Assembly (NCBI GenBank): GCA_029252405.1
Contig: JAQXBM010000087.1
Span: 52,736-116,735, forward strand
Source of the DNA: Crocinitomicaceae bacterium
GTDB lineage: Bacteria > Bacteroidota > Bacteroidia > Flavobacteriales_D > Crocinitomicaceae
DNA length: 64,000 bases
Direction of reading: 5' to 3'
Part shown: piece by piece, positions 55,018 to 63,493 of the stretch
Numbering within the stretch: position 1 is the stretch's first letter
Layout of the letters: each line of letters starts with the position of its first letter
Program-made: the position numbers and the translations under genes
The notes under the pieces: model-generated
What the model saw: the letters and a program-made list of their open reading frames with translations, nothing else
What the model was told of the DNA's origin: nothing
Database searches by the model: none

Positions 55018-56514
55018 ATGAGAGGAAATTTCTCTTCAAAAGAAGGACATATTATCAAGAGTAATATTCGTGAATTCGATCCATTCGCGGCTAAAGTCCT
55101 TGCGGAATATTGCGAGCAGCTCATTCGTAAAAAACAAAATCGCTTAAACATTTCTGAATCCATTCTGCTGAAAAGCATTGAATTGGAATTTTCTGATGAG
55201 GAGCAGGTTATTGAACGTGAACTAGCCGGGGTAATTCGATCTGCAAAGCGCATTCTTGAGGACACGTCAGAATCTGAATGGTCGGAAGAACATAAGCAGT
55301 TATTTTTATTGCTCAAGAAGATTGTGTTTGTCGGATTAGAAGATGACGAAGACACGAGTGATTCAGATGTGATCAATCATATTGTTGATGGTCTCATGCG
55401 ATTGGACTATTCTCGGGATATTCCTGTTTTTCAAGTTGTGGATGAAGAGCGAAACATTTTCAACTACTTCGGGTTTATTCTCGATTCCTTGGCGCAGAAG
55501 TTCAAAGAATCGACAGTTTCTGTTAAAGCAGTTAATACCTTTTTGAACTTAACTGGGAGCCAGTCATTCGTTGTGACAAATGCAAATGGAGTAATTCGGT
55601 TTGTTAGTGAGCGCTTGGAGCGTTTTCTACAACAGTCCGCGAGCGAGTTGATCGATCAATCCATTTTCGATATTATTCCAAGTTGGAAGGGACACACGTT
55701 TACTGAAATTCTTGATCAGGACACTAATGCTGAAACGCCAATTCCATTGGGATTAGGTGATCATCATGGAGAAGCGTGCGTTCAATTGCACGAAGTTTCT
55801 CAGGATGACACTGATTTTGGTGATGAAGCTGATGAAATAAAAGAATTTGTAGTGAGTATCGATTTTGATACTTCGCATACAGATCGTGAAGAAGAAATCT
55901 ACAACAATTTGACTTCAATTGATAGTGTTATTGACGCTGTCAAATCACTGAGAAGCGGGAATGTTTCGCCAAGTGAGCACAATTATAGCCTTCAAACTTC
56001 TTTAGAAAGCTTGTACCGAATTAAGTATTCGCAACTCGATAAGTTAAATCAAGTCGATGATGTCGAAAATGAGAATATTGATCCAAAATCGATTGTAAAC
56101 AGTGTACTTTCAGAGCTGAGGTTCAATAAAGGATTTGGCGAAATTACTTTCGAGGTTGAGGATAATTTGAAAGAGCCTTTCTCTGCTGATTTCGAGACAA
56201 TATACTCGATCCTGAAGCATTTAGTTTGCAATGCTGTGAAGTACGTCAGACCCGACGTGGATTCAAACATCCGAATAGAGTTTTCTACGAACAAACGTGC
56301 GACTATTATTGAGGTAACGGATAATGGAATTGGAATTCACCAAGATGATATCGACCATATTTTCGATAGGGGATACCGCGTTTCAAAATCGACTGACGGA
56401 TATGGTTTAGGATTGTACTTTATTCAGCGTTGTTTAGCTCGATGCAAAGCTAGCATAGCTGTACAGAGTGAATTGAACGTTGGTTCGAAGTTCACAATTA
56501 CCCTTGAACAATAA
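55018..56514 (+). CDS. PAS-domain sensor histidine kinase-like protein (soluble)
   Basis: 498 residues with no signal peptide or transmembrane helix, so a cytoplasmic sensor. A long acidic helical N-terminus (about 1-175) precedes a PAS domain (about 180-260, SQSFVVTNANGVIRFVSERL; DIIPSWKGHTF). The C-terminal HATPase_c domain (about 385-498) is complete: N box HLVCNAVKYV, G1 box VTDNGIGI, F-box-like DHIFDRGYRVS and G2 box GYGLGLYFIQRCLARC. The usual H-box (HE/D-L-R-x-P-L) is not visible between PAS and ATPase, where SEHNYSLQTSLESLYRIKYS is the only candidate. No response regulator adjoins. Confidence 0.85.
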   Translation: MRGNFSSKEGHIIKSNIREFDPFAAKVLAEYCEQLIRKKQNRLNISESILLKSIELEFSDEEQVIERELAGVIRSAKRILEDTSESEWSEEHKQLFLLLKKIVFVGLEDDEDTSDSDVINHIVDGLMRLDYSRDIPVFQVVDEERNIFNYFGFILDSLAQKFKESTVSVKAVNTFLNLTGSQSFVVTNANGVIRFVSERLERFLQQSASELIDQSIFDIIPSWKGHTFTEILDQDTNAETPIPLGLGDHHGEACVQLHEVSQDDTDFGDEADEIKEFVVSIDFDTSHTDREEEIYNNLTSIDSVIDAVKSLRSGNVSPSEHNYSLQTSLESLYRIKYSQLDKLNQVDDVENENIDPKSIVNSVLSELRFNKGFGEITFEVEDNLKEPFSADFETIYSILKHLVCNAVKYVRPDVDSNIRIEFSTNKRATIIEVTDNGIGIHQDDIDHIFDRGYRVSKSTDGYGLGLYFIQRCLARCKASIAVQSELNVGSKFTITLEQ

Positions 56515-56520
56515 TCAGAA

Positions 56521-59031
56521 TTAAATAACTTTTGCGAGTTTCTTTACGCCAAAGTGCGTTTCGATTGTTTGCGCGGGTTTCTTTCTCAAGTGAGAAACGT
56601 GGATTTTACTGTTGTCGAAATTCACCATCGAACTGATAATCTTGAAATTGAAGTCGTCTTTCACCTGAACGAAAGAATAACTCTGATCTTCAATTGCTCC
56701 AAATTTTCGTTTATTCTGACCAGTGGTCAATCCAAAATTGAGCTGCGTACTTCCGCATTTGATTGCTCGAAGAACAAGCTGCCACAATAATTGGCTGTAG
56801 GTGTTATGCGATTCCACATACTGGTAATCGAGACCGGCAAACAAGAAATGATAATTAGTGGCCGTTCGGTAATTTAAGGCAAGCCCAATTGGCTGATTGG
56901 TTGAATCCGAGCGTAGCGACAAAGCCAACACCTCCCAATGCGATGAATATAGCGCCGTTCGAAATAGTTCTTTTGAACAGTCAAAAATGTTTAATTCGAA
57001 GTGCTTTTCTTTTGTGTTTAGGTAAAGTTGATATAACTCATCGACCATGTGGTCGTGGTCTGCATCTAACAGCTGAACCTTAAACTCTTCTTCGTGATTT
57101 AACGCGCGCTGTCGGACAAATCTGCGCTGGCTGCTTTTCAGAGAGGTTAAGAATTCATCTGAATTTTTAATTTCTCCCAGCGCCAGGCTATAATTGTCCA
57201 GAAGCTCCACTTTCATAAATCCTTGATCTTGCATCACTGAATGAAGCGTGTCATCTACTTGAGAAATATCCCGAAGATTGAGCACATTTGAATCATTCTC
57301 ATCGTAAATGTTCGTCAATTTCTCTAGAAAGTAGGTCAGTCCTTTTTCCCAATTTTCGACCGTTTTGTCAATATACAAGTGGTTTCCAATCGAAATTGGA
57401 CATCCCATCATGAATGTTTTGGAGCATAAATAGTAAGGGTTCTTCTTCCGTTCCTCCTCAATTTGTTCAGAGATTTGAGAGGATACCAGAGCGTCATCCT
57501 TGTTTAAGCAGGCCGTGAAATACGTCGCAAGAATGATTTTCCCTTGAGCATTGCGCAAGACGAAATAGTGGAAATCCCAGTTGTTGTGTTCTTCCTCGTT
57601 GTTCTGAAAAACGCCTTCCAGTAATTGAAGCCCATCCCAATCGTAACTTCCCTTGTCGTGCATGATTCTATTCCAGAATGGTTTAGGAATTTTTGAGATC
57701 TGCCGCTCGTGTTGCAATTGGAATTGCTGAGGGTTTTCGGGAAGAGGTATTTGTACAACCTTACTCTGAGGTTTGAAGATTGTCGATTTCCTGAAGGCTT
57801 TGTAGATGTCTTGTATCGATCGTTCTTCCTCAATTAGTGTTTCCTGAAACAACTGTCCCATAATGCTGACGAGCGTTTCAATCTGCGCCAAAGTGTGATT
57901 GCATGTAATGGTAAATCGAACTCCTGTGCACGTTGCTGAAACGGCAGGAAAAATCGCTAGGTTAATATATTGACCTGCTTCGATGAGTTTTTGAACCAAG
58001 TTGTACCCCAGTCTTGGAAGACCAACCCCAACGAAAAATATTGGTGTTCCTGCTTGTCGCTCAATGAAGGGTAAACGGTGCAATTTCAATTGTGATTCAC
58101 AGAAGGCGATTTTCTTGGCTAGATCATCTTGCAGCTCATAGATTTCTGGTGAAAGATGAATGTTCGCACAGGCGATTCCTGCCCCAAGTGCTGACATCTG
58201 TAATTGACCAGCAAAGATGAAAGGCCCTCCGCATGTACGCGCGCGTTCGGATAATTCCGGATCTGGAATTATGGCTACGGCCCCGCCCGCTGCAAATGCT
58301 TTGTTGAGGCTTGTGATGAGAACCATCCTATCGTGGAGTGGCGTTTTTTCAAGTACGTACCCAGTACCATTTGGACCGGTCCACGACATTCCGTGAGCGT
58401 CGTCAACATAGAGGTTGAGTTTCTTGTATTTGTTCAGGAGTGCATGTAGTTTTCCCATCGGAGCGGGGTCTCCGTACATGCTGTAAATCCCGTCGATCAT
58501 GTACCAAACGCGCTCATATTTCTCAGATAGCTCTAGAAATTTCGCTTCTAAGTTTTCCAAGTTGTTGTGTCGAACTACATGGAATGGAACTCCTTGGAGC
58601 TGAAGGTGTGAAACCATGAATTGAACACTGGAGTGGACCTGTTGATCCATCAAAACTACATCGCCTTCATTCACAACGATTGGCATCACAGCTACATGCG
58701 CGAGCGTTGTGGTGGTTGCCAAAATGACTGGCTTTTCGAACATTCGACCAAGTAAATGTTCCAATTCACGATAAGGAGTAGATGAAACATATGTCCTTGA
58801 AGATGGGTACTGAATCCCATATTTCTCAATGGCATTTATCGCTGCATCCTTTAATCTTTGGTCGTGCTCAAACCCCAAATAGCTGTACGATCCGAAGTTA
58901 ACATGGCGCTTTTTTCCAAATGTAATCGTGGTTTTATCGTAGAACTCATCTTCTGTATATAGCTGTCCAATGCCAATGTTTACACCTTTGGAAATGGATT
59001 CGTAAATTGTATTGATGACTTCTTTTCTCAT
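56521..59031 (-). CDS. Fused alpha-oxoamine synthase (PLP) and GNAT/FemAB-like acyltransferase
   Basis: About 836 residues from the Met at 59031 (the track adds 11). Residues 1-400 are an alpha-oxoamine synthase of the serine palmitoyltransferase/BioF/Kbl fold: FGSYSYLGFEHDQRL, SSRTYVSSTPYRELEHLL, DQQVHSSVQFMV, LYVDDAHGMSWTGPNG and the Schiff-base Lys in LITSLNKAFAAGGAVA. Residues about 440-830 form an acyltransferase-type region: SQRRFVRQRALNHEEEFKVQ, LYLNTKEKHFELNIFDCSKE, CGSTQLNFGLTTGQNKRKFG. A two-step reaction is plausible: condense an amino acid with an acyl-CoA, then N-acylate it. That would suit sphingolipid- or sulfonolipid-type products, which is inference only. The stop is six bases from the convergent histidine kinase stop. 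Confidence 0.85.
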   Translation of the reverse strand: MRKEVINTIYESISKGVNIGIGQLYTEDEFYDKTTITFGKKRHVNFGSYSYLGFEHDQRLKDAAINAIEKYGIQYPSSRTYVSSTPYRELEHLLGRMFEKPVILATTTTLAHVAVMPIVVNEGDVVLMDQQVHSSVQFMVSHLQLQGVPFHVVRHNNLENLEAKFLELSEKYERVWYMIDGIYSMYGDPAPMGKLHALLNKYKKLNLYVDDAHGMSWTGPNGTGYVLEKTPLHDRMVLITSLNKAFAAGGAVAIIPDPELSERARTCGGPFIFAGQLQMSALGAGIACANIHLSPEIYELQDDLAKKIAFCESQLKLHRLPFIERQAGTPIFFVGVGLPRLGYNLVQKLIEAGQYINLAIFPAVSATCTGVRFTITCNHTLAQIETLVSIMGQLFQETLIEEERSIQDIYKAFRKSTIFKPQSKVVQIPLPENPQQFQLQHERQISKIPKPFWNRIMHDKGSYDWDGLQLLEGVFQNNEEEHNNWDFHYFVLRNAQGKIILATYFTACLNKDDALVSSQISEQIEEERKKNPYYLCSKTFMMGCPISIGNHLYIDKTVENWEKGLTYFLEKLTNIYDENDSNVLNLRDISQVDDTLHSVMQDQGFMKVELLDNYSLALGEIKNSDEFLTSLKSSQRRFVRQRALNHEEEFKVQLLDADHDHMVDELYQLYLNTKEKHFELNIFDCSKELFRTALYSSHWEVLALSLRSDSTNQPIGLALNYRTATNYHFLFAGLDYQYVESHNTYSQLLWQLVLRAIKCGSTQLNFGLTTGQNKRKFGAIEDQSYSFVQVKDDFNFKIISSMVNFDNSKIHVSHLRKKPAQTIETHFGVKKLAKVI

Positions 59032-59234
59032 TGATAAATAGAACAATAAAATTAAACGAAGCATTCTCGATCAAACTACTCAATGCGCGCGTCATTGAAT
59101 TCCTTGAGGAATGTCTTAAGAATAGTTTGTAAAACGAGTCAATAATAAGAATATCCTTGCTAAATTTGAGAGTCTTGTGAATAACATGTACCTTCTGTTG
59201 TAAACTACTTTGGAAATCACATTATCCCGGCTTG

Positions 59235-59654
59235 ATGAAACCCACTACAGGAAAACAAATATCTTATTACGAAAATGAATTCTGTGAATATTGGATCGAT
59301 GAATTTGGTATTGTTCATGAAATTTTCAAAAACTCATTCAAAGTACTGAATCTCGAAATCGCTAAAGTAATCACTTCGGATCGCCTTGAAGTTTCCAATG
59401 GCATAGCAAGTCCTCTCTATGTTGAGTTGGGAAAAGCAACGAAAATGGACCGTGCGGCGAATCGCTATCTTTCAACAGGACCTGCGATGGAGTGTTTAAC
59501 AGGAACGGGAATTTTAGTACGCGATCAAATTGAAAAGCTGGGAGCAAATCTTTACACAGGATTTTTCAAGCCATCTGTCCCAACAAAATTCTTTACCGAC
59601 AAGGAAAAGGCGATTCTTTGGCTGCGAAACTACACTCAGGACGTTTTGAACTAG
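59235..59654 (+). CDS. Hypothetical cytoplasmic protein, possibly STAS/SpoIIAA-like
   Basis: 139 residues from the ATG at 59235 (the track counts a TTG one codon earlier). The order ENEFCEYWIDEFGIVHEIFK, SFKVLNLEIAKVITSDRLEV, PLYVELGKATKMDRAANRYL, STGPAMECLTGTGILVRDQI, FFTDKEKAILWLRNYTQDVL has the strand-helix rhythm of small STAS/SEC14-like proteins that end in a helix of the type kdKEKALeWL. The family is not confidently named. A TACTTTG box at 59206-59212 lies 22 bases before the start. Confidence 0.7.
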   Translation: MKPTTGKQISYYENEFCEYWIDEFGIVHEIFKNSFKVLNLEIAKVITSDRLEVSNGIASPLYVELGKATKMDRAANRYLSTGPAMECLTGTGILVRDQIEKLGANLYTGFFKPSVPTKFFTDKEKAILWLRNYTQDVLN

Positions 59655-59745
59655 TCGACACCCCCTTGTTTATAATGGTTCTACTTGACTTTGCCAGAGT
59701 CAATTTTTATCTTGTGGGAGATTTTAACTCAAAAAACTAATACCT

Positions 59746-60018
59746 ATGAAGAAACGATTTTCTATCATGGCAACTCTCGTTGTTGGACTCGGATTTACGT
59801 CTTGTTCTGTTGATGTTGATACAAGTGGATTAGATGATTTAGAAGAGCAGTTGGAAAAAACAACTGACGAAATGGAAGAAGAAATGGATAAGGCCGAAGA
59901 AGAGACAGAATCTTCTTCTTTTGATTTGTATCAATGCCCAACTGATTGTGAGAATGGACCAGCGTATCCAAATCCTGGACCTTGTAAAACGTGCGGAGAA
60001 GAAATGGTTGTGATTTAG
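59746..60018 (+). CDS. Small lipoprotein with a metal-binding-like Cys motif
   Basis: 90 residues. The lipobox FTSC (Cys at about residue 20) ends the signal peptide. An acidic helix (LDDLEEQLEKTTDEMEEEMD) is followed by YQCPTDCENGPAYPNPGPCK and TCGEEMV. The C-terminal part resembles the heavy-metal-binding motif (YTCPMHP ... CPKCGMxL) of copper/zinc proteins, with four Cys. A role in metal binding is inferred. Promoter candidate: TTG (59685-59687), 20 bases, TATCTTG (59708-59714). A terminator follows. Confidence 0.8.
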   Translation: MKKRFSIMATLVVGLGFTSCSVDVDTSGLDDLEEQLEKTTDEMEEEMDKAEEETESSSFDLYQCPTDCENGPAYPNPGPCKTCGEEMVVI

Positions 60019-60039
60019 AAATTTAATCTTTGAATATTC

Positions 60040-60072
60040 AGTCCTGATCACCTGTGTGGTCGGGACTTTTTG
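60040..60072 (+). terminator. Intrinsic terminator of the small lipoprotein gene
   Basis: AGTCCTGATCA pairs with TGGTCGGGACT (G-U pairs) across CCTGTG, followed by TTTTTG. Confidence 0.8.
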
Positions 60073-60076
60073 TTTT

Positions 60077-60322
60077 CTATTTTTTTCGTGTGAGAGCAAT
60101 GCCTAGCAATACTCCTGCGACTCCTGCACCAATGACAACGCCCCAATCAGTTTCAGTTTCAACGCGGTCGATGTAAATGGTCTCCGGTTCGGGCTCAGGT
60201 TTGATTTTAAAGCCAAGCGCATAATCGTGCTCTAAGCGCAACTTTGGATCCAGTAGAACTTCCTTGCATCGATTAATGATGCGGAACATCGTGTTGGAGG
60301 GGAACATCCAAATCGATTTCAT
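60077..60322 (-). pseudogene. 5'-truncated J-domain membrane protein remnant
   Basis: The ORF encodes 81 residues, but only the part from about residue 12 looks native. FRIINRCKEVLLDPKLRLEH followed by DYALGF matches helix III-IV of a DnaJ-type J domain (INxAYEVLSDPxxRxxYD). A Pro/Glu linker (KIKPEPEPETIYIDR) and a C-terminal transmembrane helix (WGVVIGAGVAGVLLGIAL) ending in RKK come next. The N-terminal J-domain half with the HPD motif is absent, and a TAA stands directly upstream. On the opposite strand a second open fragment (60276-60410, ending IERREIAVRTPTEPFFRYEY) also looks protein-like. A rearrangement or deletion joining two gene tails is likely. Confidence 0.55.
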
Positions 60323-60418
60323 TTACGATGAAAGTGGAAACTTGATAGAACGAAGGGAAATTGCTGTTCGAACTCCTACAGAGCCGTTTTTCAGATATGA
60401 GTATTGGTAACTCAGCCC

Positions 60419-60453
60419 AAAAAAAGACCTCGCTCAACTAAATGAACGAGGTC
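60419..60453 (-). terminator. Terminator of the T9SS esterase gene
   Basis: On the minus strand CGACCTCGTTCA and the inverted TGAGCGAGGTC form a hairpin with one mismatch, followed by TTTTTTT. It lies 25 bases after the stop at 60478. Confidence 0.8.
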
Positions 60454-60477
60454 GATAAATCTATTTGGAATCAACTA

Positions 60478-61704
60478 CTAGTTGACTACTAATTGCTTTC
60501 TTTCACGAATACCGCTTTCCTCATTTACTACTTCTACGAAGTAAACACCTGGCGTAAATCCTTCTAAGGAAATTACCGTGCTTCCAGTTTGAGCAGTTGT
60601 TGAGATCACTTTTCTTCCAGAGATATCAGACATTGAAAGCTCGAAACCATTCGCATTTGCCAATTTGATAGTCACTGAAGATTGTGCTGGATTTGGATAT
60701 AGTTCGAAATCCATGTTTGGTACAATTGTCTCTACACTAGCACCTGCTCCACAAATTAGCGGGAACAAAAACTCTAAAGAACGCTGTAAGATACTATCCG
60801 CAGCAGTTTGATCGCTGAAGTAGCTAACGTGTCCAGAACTATTGTCGTAAGTAATTAATTCAGAAGTGAGACCCGCGGCTTGTGCGTTTTGATTGACGAT
60901 AAATGAACCTTCCATGCTAATAATTGGAATACCCAATAATGATGCAGAACCACTTGCGTAAGGCACAGTACCGTCATTGTCATCATGCACAGAGAATACA
61001 GGAACATCAGAAGCGTCGATGTAATTTGCACGTCTCAATGCACCAGAGTAATTTAGAACGGCCAATATGTCCTCATCGTATTGCGTGTTGCTTGAACTGT
61101 TTCCTTGGAAACCACCGTTATCAACAATAATCGGATCAACGTATGCTTCAATTGGGTCTGTCTCGTCGAGCATTCCAGCGTGAAGTGCAACAATTCCACC
61201 TGCAGAAATTCCTCCTGCAATGATGAAGTTTGGATCAATTTTGTATGTATTAGTTGTTGCGGCATCCTCTTTGAAGAATCGGATAGCTGCTTTCATATCT
61301 CCTAGGGCTTTTACCACCGCATCCGTCATTTTCAAAGAATCAGGAATAGGGAAAAGAGGTCCGTTGTATAAGCGGTAATCAATTGCAGCACAAGCGTAAC
61401 CGCGTTGAGCGTAGTAATCACAGTATGCGTGCACATCGTCACGAGCTCCTCCAATAAAACTACCTCCGAAGGCAAATATTATCAACGGTCGCGAAGCTGC
61501 TACGTCTCCTGTAGGTTCGAAAAAGTCTAACAACAAATCTTGGTTTGAACCGTCGTAAGTATCGTTGTTTCCAAAAAGAATTCCGTCTGTTTGAGTTACG
61601 CTGTAAACAGGGTTTAAATAGCGTGTGCCGTCACAACTTGGGTGTTGTCCAAACGAAAAAGAAGAGATCGCAATAAATAATGCGAGAAGTATAGATGTTT
61701 TCAT
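60478..61704 (-). CDS. Secreted alpha/beta-hydrolase (carboxylesterase) with T9SS type A sorting domain
   Basis: 408 residues with signal peptide (MKTSILLALFIAISSFSFGQ). The hydrolase domain (about 20-325) has the oxyanion-type motif IFAFGGSFIGGARDD, the nucleophile elbow IAGGISAGGIVALHAG, VFSVHDDNDGTVPYASG as the acid loop and the catalytic His in DNSSGHVSYF. The tail (ELYPNPAQSSVTIKLAN ... GFTPGVYFVEVVNEESG) is a T9SS sorting domain, so the enzyme should reach the cell surface or the medium. It resembles the carboxylesterase/lipase group, substrate unknown. Confidence 0.9.
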   Translation of the reverse strand: MKTSILLALFIAISSFSFGQHPSCDGTRYLNPVYSVTQTDGILFGNNDTYDGSNQDLLLDFFEPTGDVAASRPLIIFAFGGSFIGGARDDVHAYCDYYAQRGYACAAIDYRLYNGPLFPIPDSLKMTDAVVKALGDMKAAIRFFKEDAATTNTYKIDPNFIIAGGISAGGIVALHAGMLDETDPIEAYVDPIIVDNGGFQGNSSSNTQYDEDILAVLNYSGALRRANYIDASDVPVFSVHDDNDGTVPYASGSASLLGIPIISMEGSFIVNQNAQAAGLTSELITYDNSSGHVSYFSDQTAADSILQRSLEFLFPLICGAGASVETIVPNMDFELYPNPAQSSVTIKLANANGFELSMSDISGRKVISTTAQTGSTVISLEGFTPGVYFVEVVNEESGIRERKQLVVN

Positions 61705-61929
61705 GAAGTAATTTTTAGTTCCTTGAATTTACTGCTTTTGATTGAAAGAGCAAATTTAAGAGTGGTGAAAGGTTGTTTTAGTGTTTGAATGGGGTCGGTT
61801 GAGATTATTCCATTGCTATTCACCTTGTCAACATATGATTAGTTCATCTTAATCAACTATCGTCGGGGATTAAGATTGGACACTTCAATGGTAGAAATGT
61901 AAAATCATTAGCCTAAAAACGTTAATCCA

Positions 61930-61958
61930 TAAAAAAGCCTCACCTTTCGATGAAGCTT
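61930..61958 (-). terminator. Terminator of the GDSL hydrolase gene
   Basis: On the minus strand AAGCTTCA pairs with TGAGGCTT (one G-U) across TCGAAAGG, followed by TTTT. The rest of the 294-base gap (61705-61998) shows nothing recognisable. Confidence 0.78.
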
Positions 61959-61998
61959 TCAATTTAAGTTGATTCAATCTCCAAAAATCAACAAGGTT

Positions 61999-62730
61999 TT
62001 ATTCTAGCACATTTGTAAGTGCATCGAAATAGCGGCTGGCAATGAAATTCGCTCCAGCTGCATTGTAGTGCACATCATCGGCAAGGAAACTATCTGAAAA
62101 TCCAGTTTGCATATCTACCACGATAACCTGAGAGATTGAAGTGCTCTGCTGCGAGGCTAGGGCAGGGATGTCCGTTTGCATTTGATCCAGGTATGACGTG
62201 AGAGTGGAAGTCATAGCGCTTGAATGAGCAGGGGCCATTTGTTCAATGATGATCGTCACATTCGGGTTCGCCGCTTGCAGTTTGTCGATGATGGCATTGA
62301 CATTTGAAATTGCTTGCGAATAGGGCTCACCATTCAAGGCATCATTTCCACCTGGAGAACTCAAAAGAACGATATCTGGTGCTCCAGACTTTGTCAACCA
62401 TCCTTCAATTTCCGCCAAAATTTGACTTGAAGTCCATCCACCTCTTCCTTCATGATCCACATCGAACGTTTGACCGTTGTAATCCGAATGGGACGCTTGA
62501 TCACTCATTGTTCCGATATAGTCGAAGGTATAGTTGCCATCCAGCAGTTTCTTCCAAAGTTCGTAGCGGTAACTTTCATATGATGGACTGTCTCCTTCAA
62601 CACGTGACGCGCCCAAGGGCATGATTTTGTTAATTGAAGTGGACTGAGGTTTCGGCTCTGTGTTTTCCTTTTTGCACGATACCAAGAGCAGTGCAGTAAT
62701 TACTCCAAGGGATAAGATGATTTTTTTCAT
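61999..62730 (-). CDS. SGNH/GDSL-family hydrolase lipoprotein
   Basis: 243 residues. The lipobox VSC (Cys at about residue 19) is followed by KK. The SGNH blocks are in order: block I IMPLGASRVEGD (Ser nucleophile), block II GRGGWTSSQIL (Gly), block III SPGGNDALNGE (Asn) and block V FLADDVHYNAAGANF (Asp-x-x-His). The length is normal for a single-domain esterase. It is an envelope-anchored esterase or deacetylase, possibly on polysaccharide acetyl groups. TACCTTTA upstream on the minus strand is a possible -7 box. Confidence 0.9.
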   Translation of the reverse strand: MKKIILSLGVITALLLVSCKKENTEPKPQSTSINKIMPLGASRVEGDSPSYESYRYELWKKLLDGNYTFDYIGTMSDQASHSDYNGQTFDVDHEGRGGWTSSQILAEIEGWLTKSGAPDIVLLSSPGGNDALNGEPYSQAISNVNAIIDKLQAANPNVTIIIEQMAPAHSSAMTSTLTSYLDQMQTDIPALASQQSTSISQVIVVDMQTGFSDSFLADDVHYNAAGANFIASRYFDALTNVLE

Positions 62731-62865
62731 AGGGATGCGTTTTACTATTTAAAGGTAAAACAAGCAAGGTTGAATTTACCCTACCCCGTGAAGGAAAAAA
62801 GTGAAAATTTATTTTGTTCACTCTCTATATCATGAATAGTAGATGTGTATTGTTAAATACTATTA

Positions 62866-63474
62866 CTACCTATCCGCTTTCTCAAAGCACGGGAGCTTCT
62901 CGTAGATTGATTTATCATAGCCAACAACGTACATTCGGGTGTACTGCAATAGAGCAAGTTCTTTGAGATCCGCTTTTTTCAATTCTTTCGCTTTTCGTTT
63001 TCCTCGGATTTCTCCGTTTTTAACTAGTTCGAATTCCTTGAAATACTCTTCGAATTGTGTCTTCATTTGAGCAACGCTGCCTTTTATCTCACAGCCAGAA
63101 AAGTAAAGGCGACACATTTTCTCATCATTGTCAATCATAAAGTTCCGCATGTACCAACCATTTTCTGTTTTCACTAAAAAGGCCACACCAGAAGCTCTCG
63201 AGGCAATCATAGCGCTACTAACACGTTCAGATGAGGTTTGAATGTTAAACTTCTTTTTGATTTTGATGTAATCTCCAAGTTTTATTCCTATTTGGTGGTC
63301 ACGAAATATTTCTTCAATCCGAATGGTGTAATTGTGATCAGTGTGGTTCGTGATTTTGACATGGACAATGAGGTTGTTACCGAACAATATTTCGTGCATT
63401 TGCTGAGGCATAACTTCCGCATGAGCGCCAACAGAAGCAAAGGAAAATAACAATGAGAAAATTAGCGTCTTCAT
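62866..63474 (-). CDS. Secreted protein of unknown function
   Basis: 202 residues with a good signal peptide (MKTLIFSLLFSFASVGAHAE). A beta-rich domain (IVHVKITNHTDHNYTIRIEE; KLGDYIKIKKKFNIQTSSER; SGVAFLVKTENGWYMRNFMI) resembles small NTF2-free OB-like or tissue-inhibitor-like folds, but I cannot name it. A Lys-rich helical tail (EIRGKRKAKELKKADLKELA) follows. Cys occur in KMCRLYFSGCEIK and LPCFEK. Monocistronic. Confidence 0.72.
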   Translation of the reverse strand: MKTLIFSLLFSFASVGAHAEVMPQQMHEILFGNNLIVHVKITNHTDHNYTIRIEEIFRDHQIGIKLGDYIKIKKKFNIQTSSERVSSAMIASRASGVAFLVKTENGWYMRNFMIDNDEKMCRLYFSGCEIKGSVAQMKTQFEEYFKEFELVKNGEIRGKRKAKELKKADLKELALLQYTRMYVVGYDKSIYEKLPCFEKADR

Positions 63475-63493
63475 ATTTTACGTTTAAATAGCC

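Noticed and set aside
57504-57833. Minus-strand ORF of 109 codons inside the synthase-acyltransferase gene
   Set aside because: An out-of-frame shadow of the longer, motif-supported gene.
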